Shown: piece by piece, positions 55,323-63,900 of the stretch
How positions within the stretch are numbered: position 1 is the stretch's first letter
Layout of the letters: each line of letters opens with the position of its first letter
DNA from: UBA2357 sp046295975
Lineage (GTDB): Bacteria > Pseudomonadota > Gammaproteobacteria > Burkholderiales > Rhodocyclaceae
Assembly (NCBI GenBank): GCA_046295975.1
Contig: JBKBMG010000007.1
Coordinates: forward strand, 61,440-125,439
Direction of reading: 5' to 3'
Length of the DNA stretch: 64,000 bases
The notes under the pieces: generated by a model
What the model saw: the letters and a program-made list of their open reading frames with translations, nothing else
What the model was told of the DNA's origin: nothing
Database searches by the model: none
Translations under genes and position numbers: made by a program

Positions 55323-56507
55323 ATGCATGACCTTACCCTCCCCCGCCGGCATCGCCTGGCGCCGCCCTGGCGGACCGCGCTCACCACCCTCGTCGCCGCC
55401 ACCCTGGCCGGTTGTGGCGGATCGGGGCAGCCCGACGGCGGCCGCAACGGCTACGTCGCACAGTGCCACTTCACCGACACCTACGTCGCCACCGCGGTGC
55501 TGCTGCCCGAGCCGACCGGCAGCCACTGCGTCTCCCGCCTCGATCTTCATCTTGTCGATCCCCAGCGCAGGATGGACCATCGCGAAACCGACCCGGCCAG
55601 GCACCGCGAACTGATGCTCACGATCTACTACCCATCCGCCGCCGGCAGCACGGGCCCCCGTTCCAGCTACCTGAATCCCACGCTGTGGGGCATGCTGCTC
55701 GACGAAACCCAACTGCACGATTACGCCACCGGCCCCGTTGTGCCAATGTCCGGCCGCGATCGGCCGATGGCGCATGGCCAACGCTATCCGGTGGTGCTGT
55801 TCTCCCATGGTTGGGGGCTTCCCTCCCTGCTCTACGCCTCGCTGGCTGAGGAAATCGCCAGCCATGGCGCCATCGTGGTCGCCATCGAGCACTCCCGCGT
55901 CGCCAGCGTGGTGATGCTGCCGGACGGGCGCATCATCGACCAACTGGGTGGCGACGACGAGGATGACGAGGACGCGCTGACCGATGACGACTATGCCCAA
56001 CTGTCGCAAATCATGACCGACGACCAGCGTTTCGTGCTCAACTGGTTGCAGACCCATGGCACGGGCCTTGAGCGAATCGGCGGCGCGTTCGACTTCAACC
56101 GTGTCGGCAGCGTCGGCCATTCGCTGGGTGGATCCGCAGCCCTGCAGGCCTCCCGTACGGACCATCGCATTCGCGCCGGCATCAACATCGACGGCCGCGT
56201 CTTCGGTGAGCTTTTCGGCCCGTGGACCAAGCCGATGCTGATCATGACCAGCATCGACGACACGCTTCACGAATCCCAGGAGGAAGTGCTCCGCCGCAGC
56301 GTCGGCCCGACCACCGTCGCCACACTCGCTGGCGCAGACCACAACGACTTCAGTGACATGCGCTACGTGTTCGAGCGCTACCGCCCACCCCACCTGGAGG
56401 AGATCTACGACGGCTGGAATCTGCGCGGCAGCGATCCTGCCGAGGTCGTGCTGCGGGATGCGCGCGCGCGCATTCTCGGCTTTCTCCGCCAGCACGTCAT
56501 GCGCTAG
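55323..56507 (+). CDS. lipoprotein alpha/beta hydrolase (PAF-acetylhydrolase/dienelactone-hydrolase-like)
   Basis: 394 residues. The signal peptide ends in a lipobox LAGC (Cys31), so it is membrane-anchored. The nucleophile elbow is GHSLGG and the oxyanion strand PVVLFSHGWG. The C-terminal GADHNDFSD probably supplies the His. The arrangement resembles type II PAF acetylhydrolases. An acidic insert (GGDDEDDEDALTDDD, around residues 211-225) looks like a cation-binding loop. Ribosome site AAAAGGAGT precedes the ATG. It lies 68 bases after the YfaZ-like gene and may be co-transcribed. Confidence 0.8.
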   Translation: MHDLTLPRRHRLAPPWRTALTTLVAATLAGCGGSGQPDGGRNGYVAQCHFTDTYVATAVLLPEPTGSHCVSRLDLHLVDPQRRMDHRETDPARHRELMLTIYYPSAAGSTGPRSSYLNPTLWGMLLDETQLHDYATGPVVPMSGRDRPMAHGQRYPVVLFSHGWGLPSLLYASLAEEIASHGAIVVAIEHSRVASVVMLPDGRIIDQLGGDDEDDEDALTDDDYAQLSQIMTDDQRFVLNWLQTHGTGLERIGGAFDFNRVGSVGHSLGGSAALQASRTDHRIRAGINIDGRVFGELFGPWTKPMLIMTSIDDTLHESQEEVLRRSVGPTTVATLAGADHNDFSDMRYVFERYRPPHLEEIYDGWNLRGSDPAEVVLRDARARILGFLRQHVMR

Positions 56508-56684
56508 GGAAACGGTGTCGGCTGTTTGATTACCGGGTGAATAACCTGATCTGCCCGATCCGCCCGATCTACCTGAGTTGCCTGATTCGGCAAATTCGCG
56601 TTTCCTTTCGCCCAAACGCACACGACGCGCTAGACTGCGGATCTCTTGCGGTTGCCCCGGCATGGACGATACGGAGACATAAAC

Positions 56685-57296
56685 GTGGCCTGGCAAACAT
56701 GGTTGATCTATCTGGTGGCAGTGGTGGGGCTGTCGTTCACCCCGGGCCCGAACAGCCTGCTCGCACTCACCCACGGTGCGCTGCATGGCCATCGCCGGAC
56801 GCTGTTCACCGTTGCCGGCGGCGCGCTGGGCTTCGTCGCGCTGATCGCCCTGTCCATGCTCGGCATCGGTGCGCTGCTGCAGACCTCGGCGGGTGCATTG
56901 ACCGTGCTGAAGTGGGCGGGCGGCGCCTACCTGGTGTGGCTGGGCATTCAACTCTGGCGCGCGCCGGCGATACGCCTGCAAGCCGAGCCTGGCGCCGCAA
57001 CCGCCCGCCCCGCCACGCTGTTCCGCCAGGGGCTGCTGGCCGCCGTCTCCAATCCCAAGGTGCTGCTGTTCTACGGCGCCTTTCTGCCCCAGTTCATTGA
57101 TCCGAACCGCGATCTGCTGTTGCAGTTCGTCATCATGGCCACCACCTTTGCCGTCGTCGAATGCCTGGTGGAATATCTGCTCGCCCGCCTCGCCCACCGA
57201 GTGCGTCCGCTGCTCGAACGGGTCGGCAAGCGTTTCAACCGCGTCTGCGGCGGCCTGTTCGGCATCATGGGCGCAGCCCTGCCGATGTCGAGCTGA
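56685..57296 (+). CDS. LysE/RhtB family amino-acid exporter
   Basis: 203 residues, about five or six membrane helices. The signature SFTPGPNSLLALTHGALHG is at ~17-35, and AAVSNPKVLLFYGAFLPQF is equally typical. It exports amino acids or their analogues (homoserine, threonine, lysine in characterised relatives). The GTG at 56685 is chosen because CGGAGA lies ~6 bases upstream and residues before it are not conserved. A REP-like repeat separates it from the EamA transporter gene. Confidence 0.9.
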   Translation: MAWQTWLIYLVAVVGLSFTPGPNSLLALTHGALHGHRRTLFTVAGGALGFVALIALSMLGIGALLQTSAGALTVLKWAGGAYLVWLGIQLWRAPAIRLQAEPGAATARPATLFRQGLLAAVSNPKVLLFYGAFLPQFIDPNRDLLLQFVIMATTFAVVECLVEYLLARLAHRVRPLLERVGKRFNRVCGGLFGIMGAALPMSS

Positions 57297-57372
57297 GCTT
57301 CGGCTGCGCTCAGGCCAGGCTTGTCGAAAGGCGCTGCCGAGACTGGGCTTCGACCGGCTCAGCCCGAACGGT
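57297..57372. repeat. REP-like palindromic intergenic repeat, copy 4
   Basis: It starts directly after the LysE stop codon. Shared words are GCTTGTCGAAAGGCGC, GGGCTTCGACCGGCTCAGCC and the terminal CGAACGG (57366-57372). The same arms as in copies 1 and 3 are visible. Confidence 0.65.
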
Positions 57373-57440
57373 AGTCAGTGACTTTAAGGGCCGGCTTTAT
57401 AGATTCGTTCACACCTTCTGAACCCCCACCTCATCCCCAA

Positions 57441-58340
57441 GTGACTTCGCCCTCCCCCCTGCGCATCGACGACGTCCGCAGCCGCCGCGACGGCGTGAGC
57501 ATCGCGGCCGTCGGCGTGCTGGTGCTGAGCTTCGACGCGTTGCTGATCCGGCTCGCCGCCACCTCGACCTGGAACGTCGTGTTCTGGCGTGGCTGGCTGC
57601 TGTTCGCCGCCATTGCCACGGTGATGCTGGTCACGCGGCATCCGCTGAAACTGGCCGGTGGCTGGCGTTCGGCCGCAGCGGCGCTGGTCATTGGTGCAAT
57701 CTACGGCATCAACTCGACGCTGTTCGTGTTCTCCATCGGCCACACCAGCACCGCCAACACCGTGGTCATCGTCGCCGCCGCGCCGTTTTTCGCCGCACTA
57801 TTCTCGTGGTGGTTCCTGGGCGAGCGCATCACCCGCCGCATGCTGTGTTCCATCGCCATCGCCATGGCCGGCGTCGCCACCATCTTCGGCGGCAGCGTCG
57901 GGGCGTCAAACTGGCGTGGCGACCTCGCGGCGATCGTGCTCGCCATCTCCATGGGCGGCGTGCTCACCCTGTTGCGCCACTTCGCCGGCCTGCCGCGCCT
58001 GCCGCTGCTTGCGCTGTCCGGCGCCATCGCCGGACTGATCGCGCTGCCGCTGGCCGAACCCTTGACCCTGCCGGCAACCAGCTACCTGTGGCTGGGGCTG
58101 ATGGGCCTGATCCAGATTCCGCTTGCATCCTGGCTGATCATGCTGGCACCACGCTACATCCCATCCGCCGAAGTGAGCCTGTTCCTGCTGATCGAGACGG
58201 TGCTCGGCCCCTTCTGGGTATGGCTGGTGATCCATGAGTCGGTGCCACCGAATACCCTGATCGGCGGCATCATCATTCTCGGCGCGGTCGCGCTCAACTC
58301 CTGGCTGGCACTGCGCGCCGCTCGAATGGCGCGGACCTGA
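57441..58340 (+). CDS. EamA/DMT family transporter
   Basis: 299 residues with ten hydrophobic helices in two EamA repeats, the drug/metabolite-exporter topology. The first repeat ends LFSWWFLGERITRRM, the second APRYIPSAEVSLFLLIETVLGP, both classic positions. The substrate is unknown. The GTG at 57441 is preferred; a GTG at 57378 would extend the frame into the repeat. Orientation and spacing behind the LysE gene do not require a shared transcript. Confidence 0.86.
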   Translation: MTSPSPLRIDDVRSRRDGVSIAAVGVLVLSFDALLIRLAATSTWNVVFWRGWLLFAAIATVMLVTRHPLKLAGGWRSAAAALVIGAIYGINSTLFVFSIGHTSTANTVVIVAAAPFFAALFSWWFLGERITRRMLCSIAIAMAGVATIFGGSVGASNWRGDLAAIVLAISMGGVLTLLRHFAGLPRLPLLALSGAIAGLIALPLAEPLTLPATSYLWLGLMGLIQIPLASWLIMLAPRYIPSAEVSLFLLIETVLGPFWVWLVIHESVPPNTLIGGIIILGAVALNSWLALRAARMART

Positions 58341-58368
58341 CGCCATCCGTCCATCCAGCAATCCCATA

Positions 58369-58410
58369 CCGTCCGGGCAGGCCTGTCGAAGCGCTCAGGA
58401 CACGAGGGGT
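58369..58410. repeat. REP-like repeat fragment, copy 5
   Basis: CCGTCCGGGCAGGCCTGTCGAAGCGCTCAGG again carries CCTGTCGAAG and GCTCAGG. It sits 28 bases past the EamA stop codon. The following 200 bases up to 58630 show no gene. Confidence 0.45.
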
Positions 58411-58630
58411 ACTGGTTTCCTGCGTTTGCTCTGCCACGCCGAAGCGGGGCTTGCTTCGTACAGTGCGAACGGGTTTGGCGGAACGGGTGGGTCGGAACGG
58501 AGGCGGCGTGATCGACCGCCAGGTTGATGTCCGGCCATTCGTGCGCCGCCCCCAGGATGCAATGCCGGCGGCGGATCGCGCCTGGATCGGGTTATGATGC
58601 CCCTTCATCCATCCCTGCAGCGTTCCGCAC

Positions 58631-59311
58631 ATGGCCAAGCCCAACCTCAAGCTGCGCCTGCAGTTCGATTTCGAACTTGGCGCACCGGACGCCCTGCTGG
58701 CGCAGGACCACGAGGCCTTGTGCAAGGCCGTCAGCGATGCACTCGGGCAACTCGTGCTCGGCGGCACCCAGGCCATCACCGGCAAGCAACTGGCCAAGGC
58801 CGGCATCGCGGTCATGGGTCGCCACCATCACCTCGAAGTCATCAACCTCACCGTCCGTCCGTTGGCGCGCACAGACCTGATCGCTGCCGGTCCACACCTG
58901 ACCGACGACGAGCTCGAGCAGCTCGCCCGCCGCGCCCAGGCCAAGGCCCCGGAAGGGGGCGAAGCCCTGCAACGGCACCTGCGGCGGCACGCGCTGGCGC
59001 TGATGAACGAGTACCGCATGGTCAGTTGCGTGGTGGACGGTACGCTGAGTTCGGGCCAACCCGCCCACCTAGCCGCTCAACTCAACCTCACCAACGGCAG
59101 CGTGCTGGTCGACGAGCAGGATCGCAAGCAGAAACTCGCGACCCACGTCGCCTTGCTTGTGAAGGTCGGTGGCGGGTCGGAGAGCGCCAGCGGCTGCGAC
59201 CTGACCGCCGCCTGTGCCGGGCACACGCTGAGCGGTCCGGTCATAGAGGTCCCCGTCGCGCAACTGGCTGAGCACCGCGATCTGCTGATCCGCAACTGGC
59301 AGCGGCGCTGA
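58631..59311 (+). CDS. hypothetical protein
   Basis: 226 residues, not recognised. It has a mixed strand/helix N-terminal half (NLKLRLQFDFELGAPDALL, then GRHHHLEVINLTVRPLARTD) and a C-terminal half with short Gly-rich strands and two cysteines (SGCDLTAAC). No signal peptide or membrane helix, so cytoplasmic. Codon usage looks like that of its neighbours. It converges on upp with 41 bases between stops. A role cannot be assigned. Confidence 0.6.
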   Translation: MAKPNLKLRLQFDFELGAPDALLAQDHEALCKAVSDALGQLVLGGTQAITGKQLAKAGIAVMGRHHHLEVINLTVRPLARTDLIAAGPHLTDDELEQLARRAQAKAPEGGEALQRHLRRHALALMNEYRMVSCVVDGTLSSGQPAHLAAQLNLTNGSVLVDEQDRKQKLATHVALLVKVGGGSESASGCDLTAACAGHTLSGPVIEVPVAQLAEHRDLLIRNWQRR

Positions 59312-59352
59312 ACCCGCGGAGGCCTGGGCCAGGATCGGCAGCGCGTCACCGC

Positions 59353-59985
59353 TCAGTTGTGCTTGGTACCAAATATCTTGTCGCCCGCATCGCCCAGGCC
59401 AGGAATGATGTAGCCGACCTCGTTCAAGTGGCTGTCGATGCTGGCGGTATAGATCTCCACGTCGGGATGCCGGCTTTCCATCAGGCGGATGCCCTCGGGC
59501 GCGGCCACCAGCACCAGCGCCTTCACATGCGTGCAGCCCTTGCGCTTGAGCATGTCCACCGTCGCTGACAACGAGCCGCCAGTGGCGAGCATGGGGTCGA
59601 TGATCAGCGCGACCCGTTCCCCCAGATGCCCCACGAACTTCTCGAAGTAAGGTGCCGGCTGCAGCGTGTGTTCGTCGCGCGCAACCCCCACCACGCTCAC
59701 CTTGGCGCTCGGCACCATGTCCAGCACACCATCCAGCATGCCCAACCCGGCACGCAGAATCGGCACCACGGTAATTTTCTTGCCCTTGATCTGCTCGATC
59801 TCGACCGGCCCGGCCCAGCCCTGGATGCTGACCTTCTCAAGCGGAAAATCCTTGCAGGCCTCGTAGGCGAGCAGGCGCGCCAGTTCTGCAGTGAGTTCGC
59901 GGAACTTCTTGGTGCTGATGTCGGCCTCGCGCATCAGACCGATCTTGTGCTTGACGAGGGGGTGCGAGATTTCCTGGATGGGCAT
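59353..59985 (-). CDS. upp: uracil phosphoribosyltransferase
   Basis: 210 residues. The PRPP-binding signature is VALIIDPMLATGGS. Uracil-binding residues lie in the C-terminal GYIIPGLGDAGDKIFGT. It salvages uracil to UMP. Family-typical start MPIQEISHPLVKHKIGLMR. It diverges from the EagR-like gene, with 343 bases between the starts. Confidence 0.96.
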   Translation of the reverse strand: MPIQEISHPLVKHKIGLMREADISTKKFRELTAELARLLAYEACKDFPLEKVSIQGWAGPVEIEQIKGKKITVVPILRAGLGMLDGVLDMVPSAKVSVVGVARDEHTLQPAPYFEKFVGHLGERVALIIDPMLATGGSLSATVDMLKRKGCTHVKALVLVAAPEGIRLMESRHPDVEIYTASIDSHLNEVGYIIPGLGDAGDKIFGTKHN

Positions 59986-60152
59986 GTGCGGCTCCGGGCA
60001 AACGGATCGACGCGATCCGGCGGTTGATCAAGGGCCGCGGCACGCGGCGACCCCTACATTGTAGCGGTCCGCTCCGGGCAGCGGCGGCCCTCGCGATGCA
60101 CCCGGAGCGAGGCCATCGAACCGATCGCGCCAAAGGCACCCGGAATACACGA

Positions 60153-60182
60153 TTGACATTGCCGCTTATCGATCGGTACTAT
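60153..60182 (+). promoter_or_regulatory. sigma-70-like promoter of the EagR-Rhs operon
   Basis: Perfect -35 TTGACA (60153-60158), 18-base spacer, -10 TACTAT (60177-60182). The leader to the EagR ATG is about 140 bases. The rest of the 343-base gap between upp and this operon holds no recognisable feature. Confidence 0.6.
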
Positions 60183-60328
60183 GCCTTCCGCAACTCCCCG
60201 AGGCTGCCGGCATCCGCAGGCAGATGCCGGTCCCGCGGCCCGCCTCGAACAACTTGCATCGTCTCGCGCAACGCCAACCCACACCAACACACGCCCCTTC
60301 CAGCTCACAGCCCCCTCCGAACGCCCCC

Positions 60329-60820
60329 ATGTCCGACACCACGCCGAATCCAGCTCCCGCCTACCGCATCGACGAAGGCAGCATCACTCTGCCCCCCGCC
60401 TTTCAGGACCGCAGCAACAACATCTTCGTCGTAGCCGACAAGCTCGACACCCTGCCCAACCTCAGCATTGCCCGCGACACCCTGCAAGCCGGGGAAGACA
60501 TTCCAGCCTATGTCACCCGCCAGGTCGCCCTGCTCAAGCGCAAGATGGCCGGCCACAAGGTGGAGCAGCGGGCAGCCTCGTGGCTGGGCAGCGGCGACGA
60601 GGCGATCGAAGGCGAAGCCATCCAGGCTCACTACCGCAGCGGCACCACCACGGTGTACCAACGCCAGGCGGCCTTTGCCTTGCCTTCCGCGGCGCAACCG
60701 CTGCGGGTGCTGATCTTCACCGCAAGCAGCCCCAAACCCTTCATCGCCGCCTTCGACACCTTGTGGCAGAACTGGCTCGAGAGCTTCGTCCCACGCCGCG
60801 ACGGCGACGATCAGCCCTGA
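60329..60820 (+). CDS. EagR-like (DUF1795/DcrB) type VI effector chaperone
   Basis: 163 residues of the DUF1795/DcrB fold: YRIDEGSITLPPAFQDRS, NIFVV, LSIARDTLQAGEDIPAYVTRQ and VYQRQAAFALP are characteristic. The first ~12 residues are polar and no signal peptide is visible. In this family EagR proteins sit directly upstream of Rhs or PAAR effectors and shield their N-terminal transmembrane segments before type VI loading. Here it is 82 bases from such an Rhs gene, so the assignment rests on fold plus context. ATG 60329 is the start that gives the family N-terminus. Confidence 0.85.
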   Translation: MSDTTPNPAPAYRIDEGSITLPPAFQDRSNNIFVVADKLDTLPNLSIARDTLQAGEDIPAYVTRQVALLKRKMAGHKVEQRAASWLGSGDEAIEGEAIQAHYRSGTTTVYQRQAAFALPSAAQPLRVLIFTASSPKPFIAAFDTLWQNWLESFVPRRDGDDQP

Positions 60821-60902
60821 CCGGGCCACGCCGCCGCCACCGACTACGCAAACCGTTTCACCCCGTGTCTCCAGGCACGCCAGCGCACCGGGAATTCCCA
60901 CC

Positions 60903-63900
60903 ATGTACGAAGCTGCCCGCATCGAAGACCCCATCAGCCACAGCCAGGCCCTGGCCGGCTTTCTGGTGGGTGCCGTCATTGGTGTCGCCATCATCGCCGC
61001 CGCCACGTTTGCAACAGTCACCTGCGGCTTCGGCGCCGCCCTGCTCGTCGGGCTGCTGGCCTACGGCGCGGGCACCGGTGCGGTGGCCCTGGGGACATGG
61101 ATAGGGCGAATGTTCCGCACCACCACCGGCGTCATCGCCACCGGTTCGCGCAACGTCTTCACCAACAGCCGCAACGCCGCACTGGTGGAGCTCAGCGAGG
61201 TCGAATGCAGCCGCGACGGCGGAGACCCCGCCCCGGTGGTGGCGGAAGGCTCCACCAACGTGTTCATCAACGACAAGGCCGCCGCGCGCATAGACGACGC
61301 CATCACCTGCGGCGCGCTGATCGAGGACGGCTCGCGCAACGTTTTCATCGGTGGTGGCCGTCACCGCTACCTGGACGTAGCCGATGAAATCCCCGACTGG
61401 CTGCGCCGCACCGTCGACGTCGCCTTTCTCATCGGCGGGCTCGCGGGTGGTCTGGCGAGAATCGCCACCAGGATGGCCGGCGCCTCGCTGCGCACGATCA
61501 TGCCCTGCGCAGCCAAATACACCGCGGGCTATCTCGCAGGCGAGGCCCTGGGTCACTTCGTGGTCGGGCCGGCCATCCAGCGTGGCTGGGGTGCGTTGAC
61601 CGGCAACCCGGTGGAGCTCACGACCGGTCGCAAGGTGCTCATGGAAGCGCCCGACCTCGATCTGGTCGACCGCCTGCCGATCCGGCTCGAACGCTTCTAC
61701 GCCAGCGACCTCACCCACGAAGGGCTGTTCGGCCCCGGCTGGGCCTGCGCTTGGGAAACCCGGATCGAAACGCGCGACGATCGCATCATCCTGGTCGATG
61801 ACCAGGGACGCGAGATCGAACTCCCCCACCTCGAACCTGGCACCACCGTCTTCACGCCCACCGAGCAACTGCACTTCTGCCGCAGCCCGGACGGACGCTA
61901 CTTCCTGCGTGATCCCTATGGCGGCGTGCGCGTGTTCACCGCCTTCGACGACGTGGGCACGGCCCGCCTGAGCCACGCAGAAGACAGCTTCGGCAACTTC
62001 ACCGTGTTCGAGCGCGACGAACACGGCCGCCTGCTGGCGCTCACCAGCAACACCGGCCAGCGCATCGCCTTGCGCTACACACCCGCGCTCGAACGCGTGG
62101 CCGCCATCGAACGCACCCACGCCGACTTCGACCGCCCCGCGCCAGCCCCCCTCGTCTCCTACCGCTACCACCCCGACGGACGCCTGGCCCAGGTGCTCGA
62201 CCGGCGCGCTCGCGCACGCCGGCACTTCAGCTACGACCGCGGCCTGATGGTGTCGCACCGCGACGCCCTCGGCTTCACCTGCACCTACCAGTGGGGCCAC
62301 GACTTCGCCGACGGTCGCCCGCGGGTGGTCGCCCACCAGAACAGCGACGGCGCCCATTACCACTTCCGCTACGCCCCGGCCAGCGCCGAAAGCTGGGCCG
62401 AGGACAGCTTCGGCCACACCGCCCACTGGCGCTACGACGAACGCTTCAATGTGGTCGCCTTCACCGACTTCGACGGCGCCCACTACCGCACCGAGTACAA
62501 CGCCGCCGATCTTCCCGTCGTGCTGCACTTGCCCGGCGACCGCGTCGCCCGCCTGGAGTGGGATGCCTTCTCCCGTCTGGCCCGCGTCACCGACCCCCTG
62601 GGGCGCGACACCCGCTACGCCTACCATGGCGACAGCCTGCGCCGCACCGTCGTGGCCCTGCCCGACGGTAGCCGCTGGAAGGCCCGCTATGACAACCTGG
62701 GCCAGTTGCGCAGCGCCACCGACCCGCTCGGACGCACCGACCGCTTCGATTACCACGTCAGCGGCCTGCCCTCGGCCCACACCGATGCGGCCGGCCACAC
62801 CCGCCGCTTCGACTACACCCCCCGCGGCCAGCTCACCACCCACACCGACTGCTCCGGCAAGACCACCCGCCACACCTGGAACGATGATGGTCTGCTGGTG
62901 GAAAGCAGCGACGCGCTTGGCCGGTGCACCCGCTTCGACTACGACGCCCTCGGTCGCCCGCAGACGCTGCACCTGTCCGATGGCGACAGCGAATCCTTCG
63001 AATGGGACGCCGCCGGCCATCTCATCGGCCACTACCGCGGCGGGCGTCAGGGCGTCACCCGCAGCCCTGCGTTCAAGAACCGCTGGGCACGCGACGCGGC
63101 CGGGCGCATCACGCGCCACACCGACCCGACCGGACGCACCCTGGACCACGCCTACGACGCCCACGGCCGGCTGCTGAGCCTGACCAACGGCAACGGCGCC
63201 GCCTACCGCTTCGACTACGACGCCGCCGGCCGCCTTCTGCGCCAGGTCGGGGTCGACGGCATCGAAACCCGTCACCGCTACGATGCCGCGGGCAACCGGG
63301 TGGAAACCACCACCATCGGCCACCGCGCCGAACGCTCCGGCGCGGCCTCGCCGGAGCAGGTCAAGACGCATCGCTTCGAGTACGATGCGGCCGGCCGGCT
63401 GATCGCCGCCCACAGCGCCACCGCGGTGCATCACTACGCCTACGATGCGGCCGACCGCCTGCTGTCGGCCCGTCGCGAACCCACCGAGTTGGGCCGCCTG
63501 CTGGGCATCGGCGAGGACGCCCTGCGCTTCGAGTACGACGCGGCCGGTCAATTGCTGGCCGAACATGGCGCCGACGGCGCGGTGCGCTACGGCCGCGACG
63601 CGCTCGGGTTGCCCACCCGCATCACCTTGCCCCATGGCCAGCGCCTGGACGCGCTGACCTACGGCAGCGGCCACGTCCATCAACGGCGCTTCGACGATCA
63701 GGTGGTGAGCGACTTCGAGCGCGACGATCTGCATCGCGAGCTGTGGCGCTCCCAGGGCCGCATCGGCACCCGCTTCGGCTACGATCCGCGTGGCCGCCTC
63801 GCCTGGCAGCAGGCGGGCGACGATGCCCAGGCGCTGGGCGCGCCGCCCACCACCCCGACCGCCGCTGCGGCCGGTGACGGCGCCCCCGCCCAATTGTGGC

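Noticed and set aside
56530..56600. Short CCCGATCnnCCCGATC-type direct repeat as CRISPR or operator
   Set aside because: Only two 7-base repeats occur, with no regular spacers and no cas genes.
60858..63893. 1011-codon open frame on the minus strand
   Set aside because: It is the shadow of the Rhs gene: GC-rich codons leave the opposite frame open. Its translation is low-complexity V/G/A/E text with no domain, while the plus strand shows PAAR and YD repeats.
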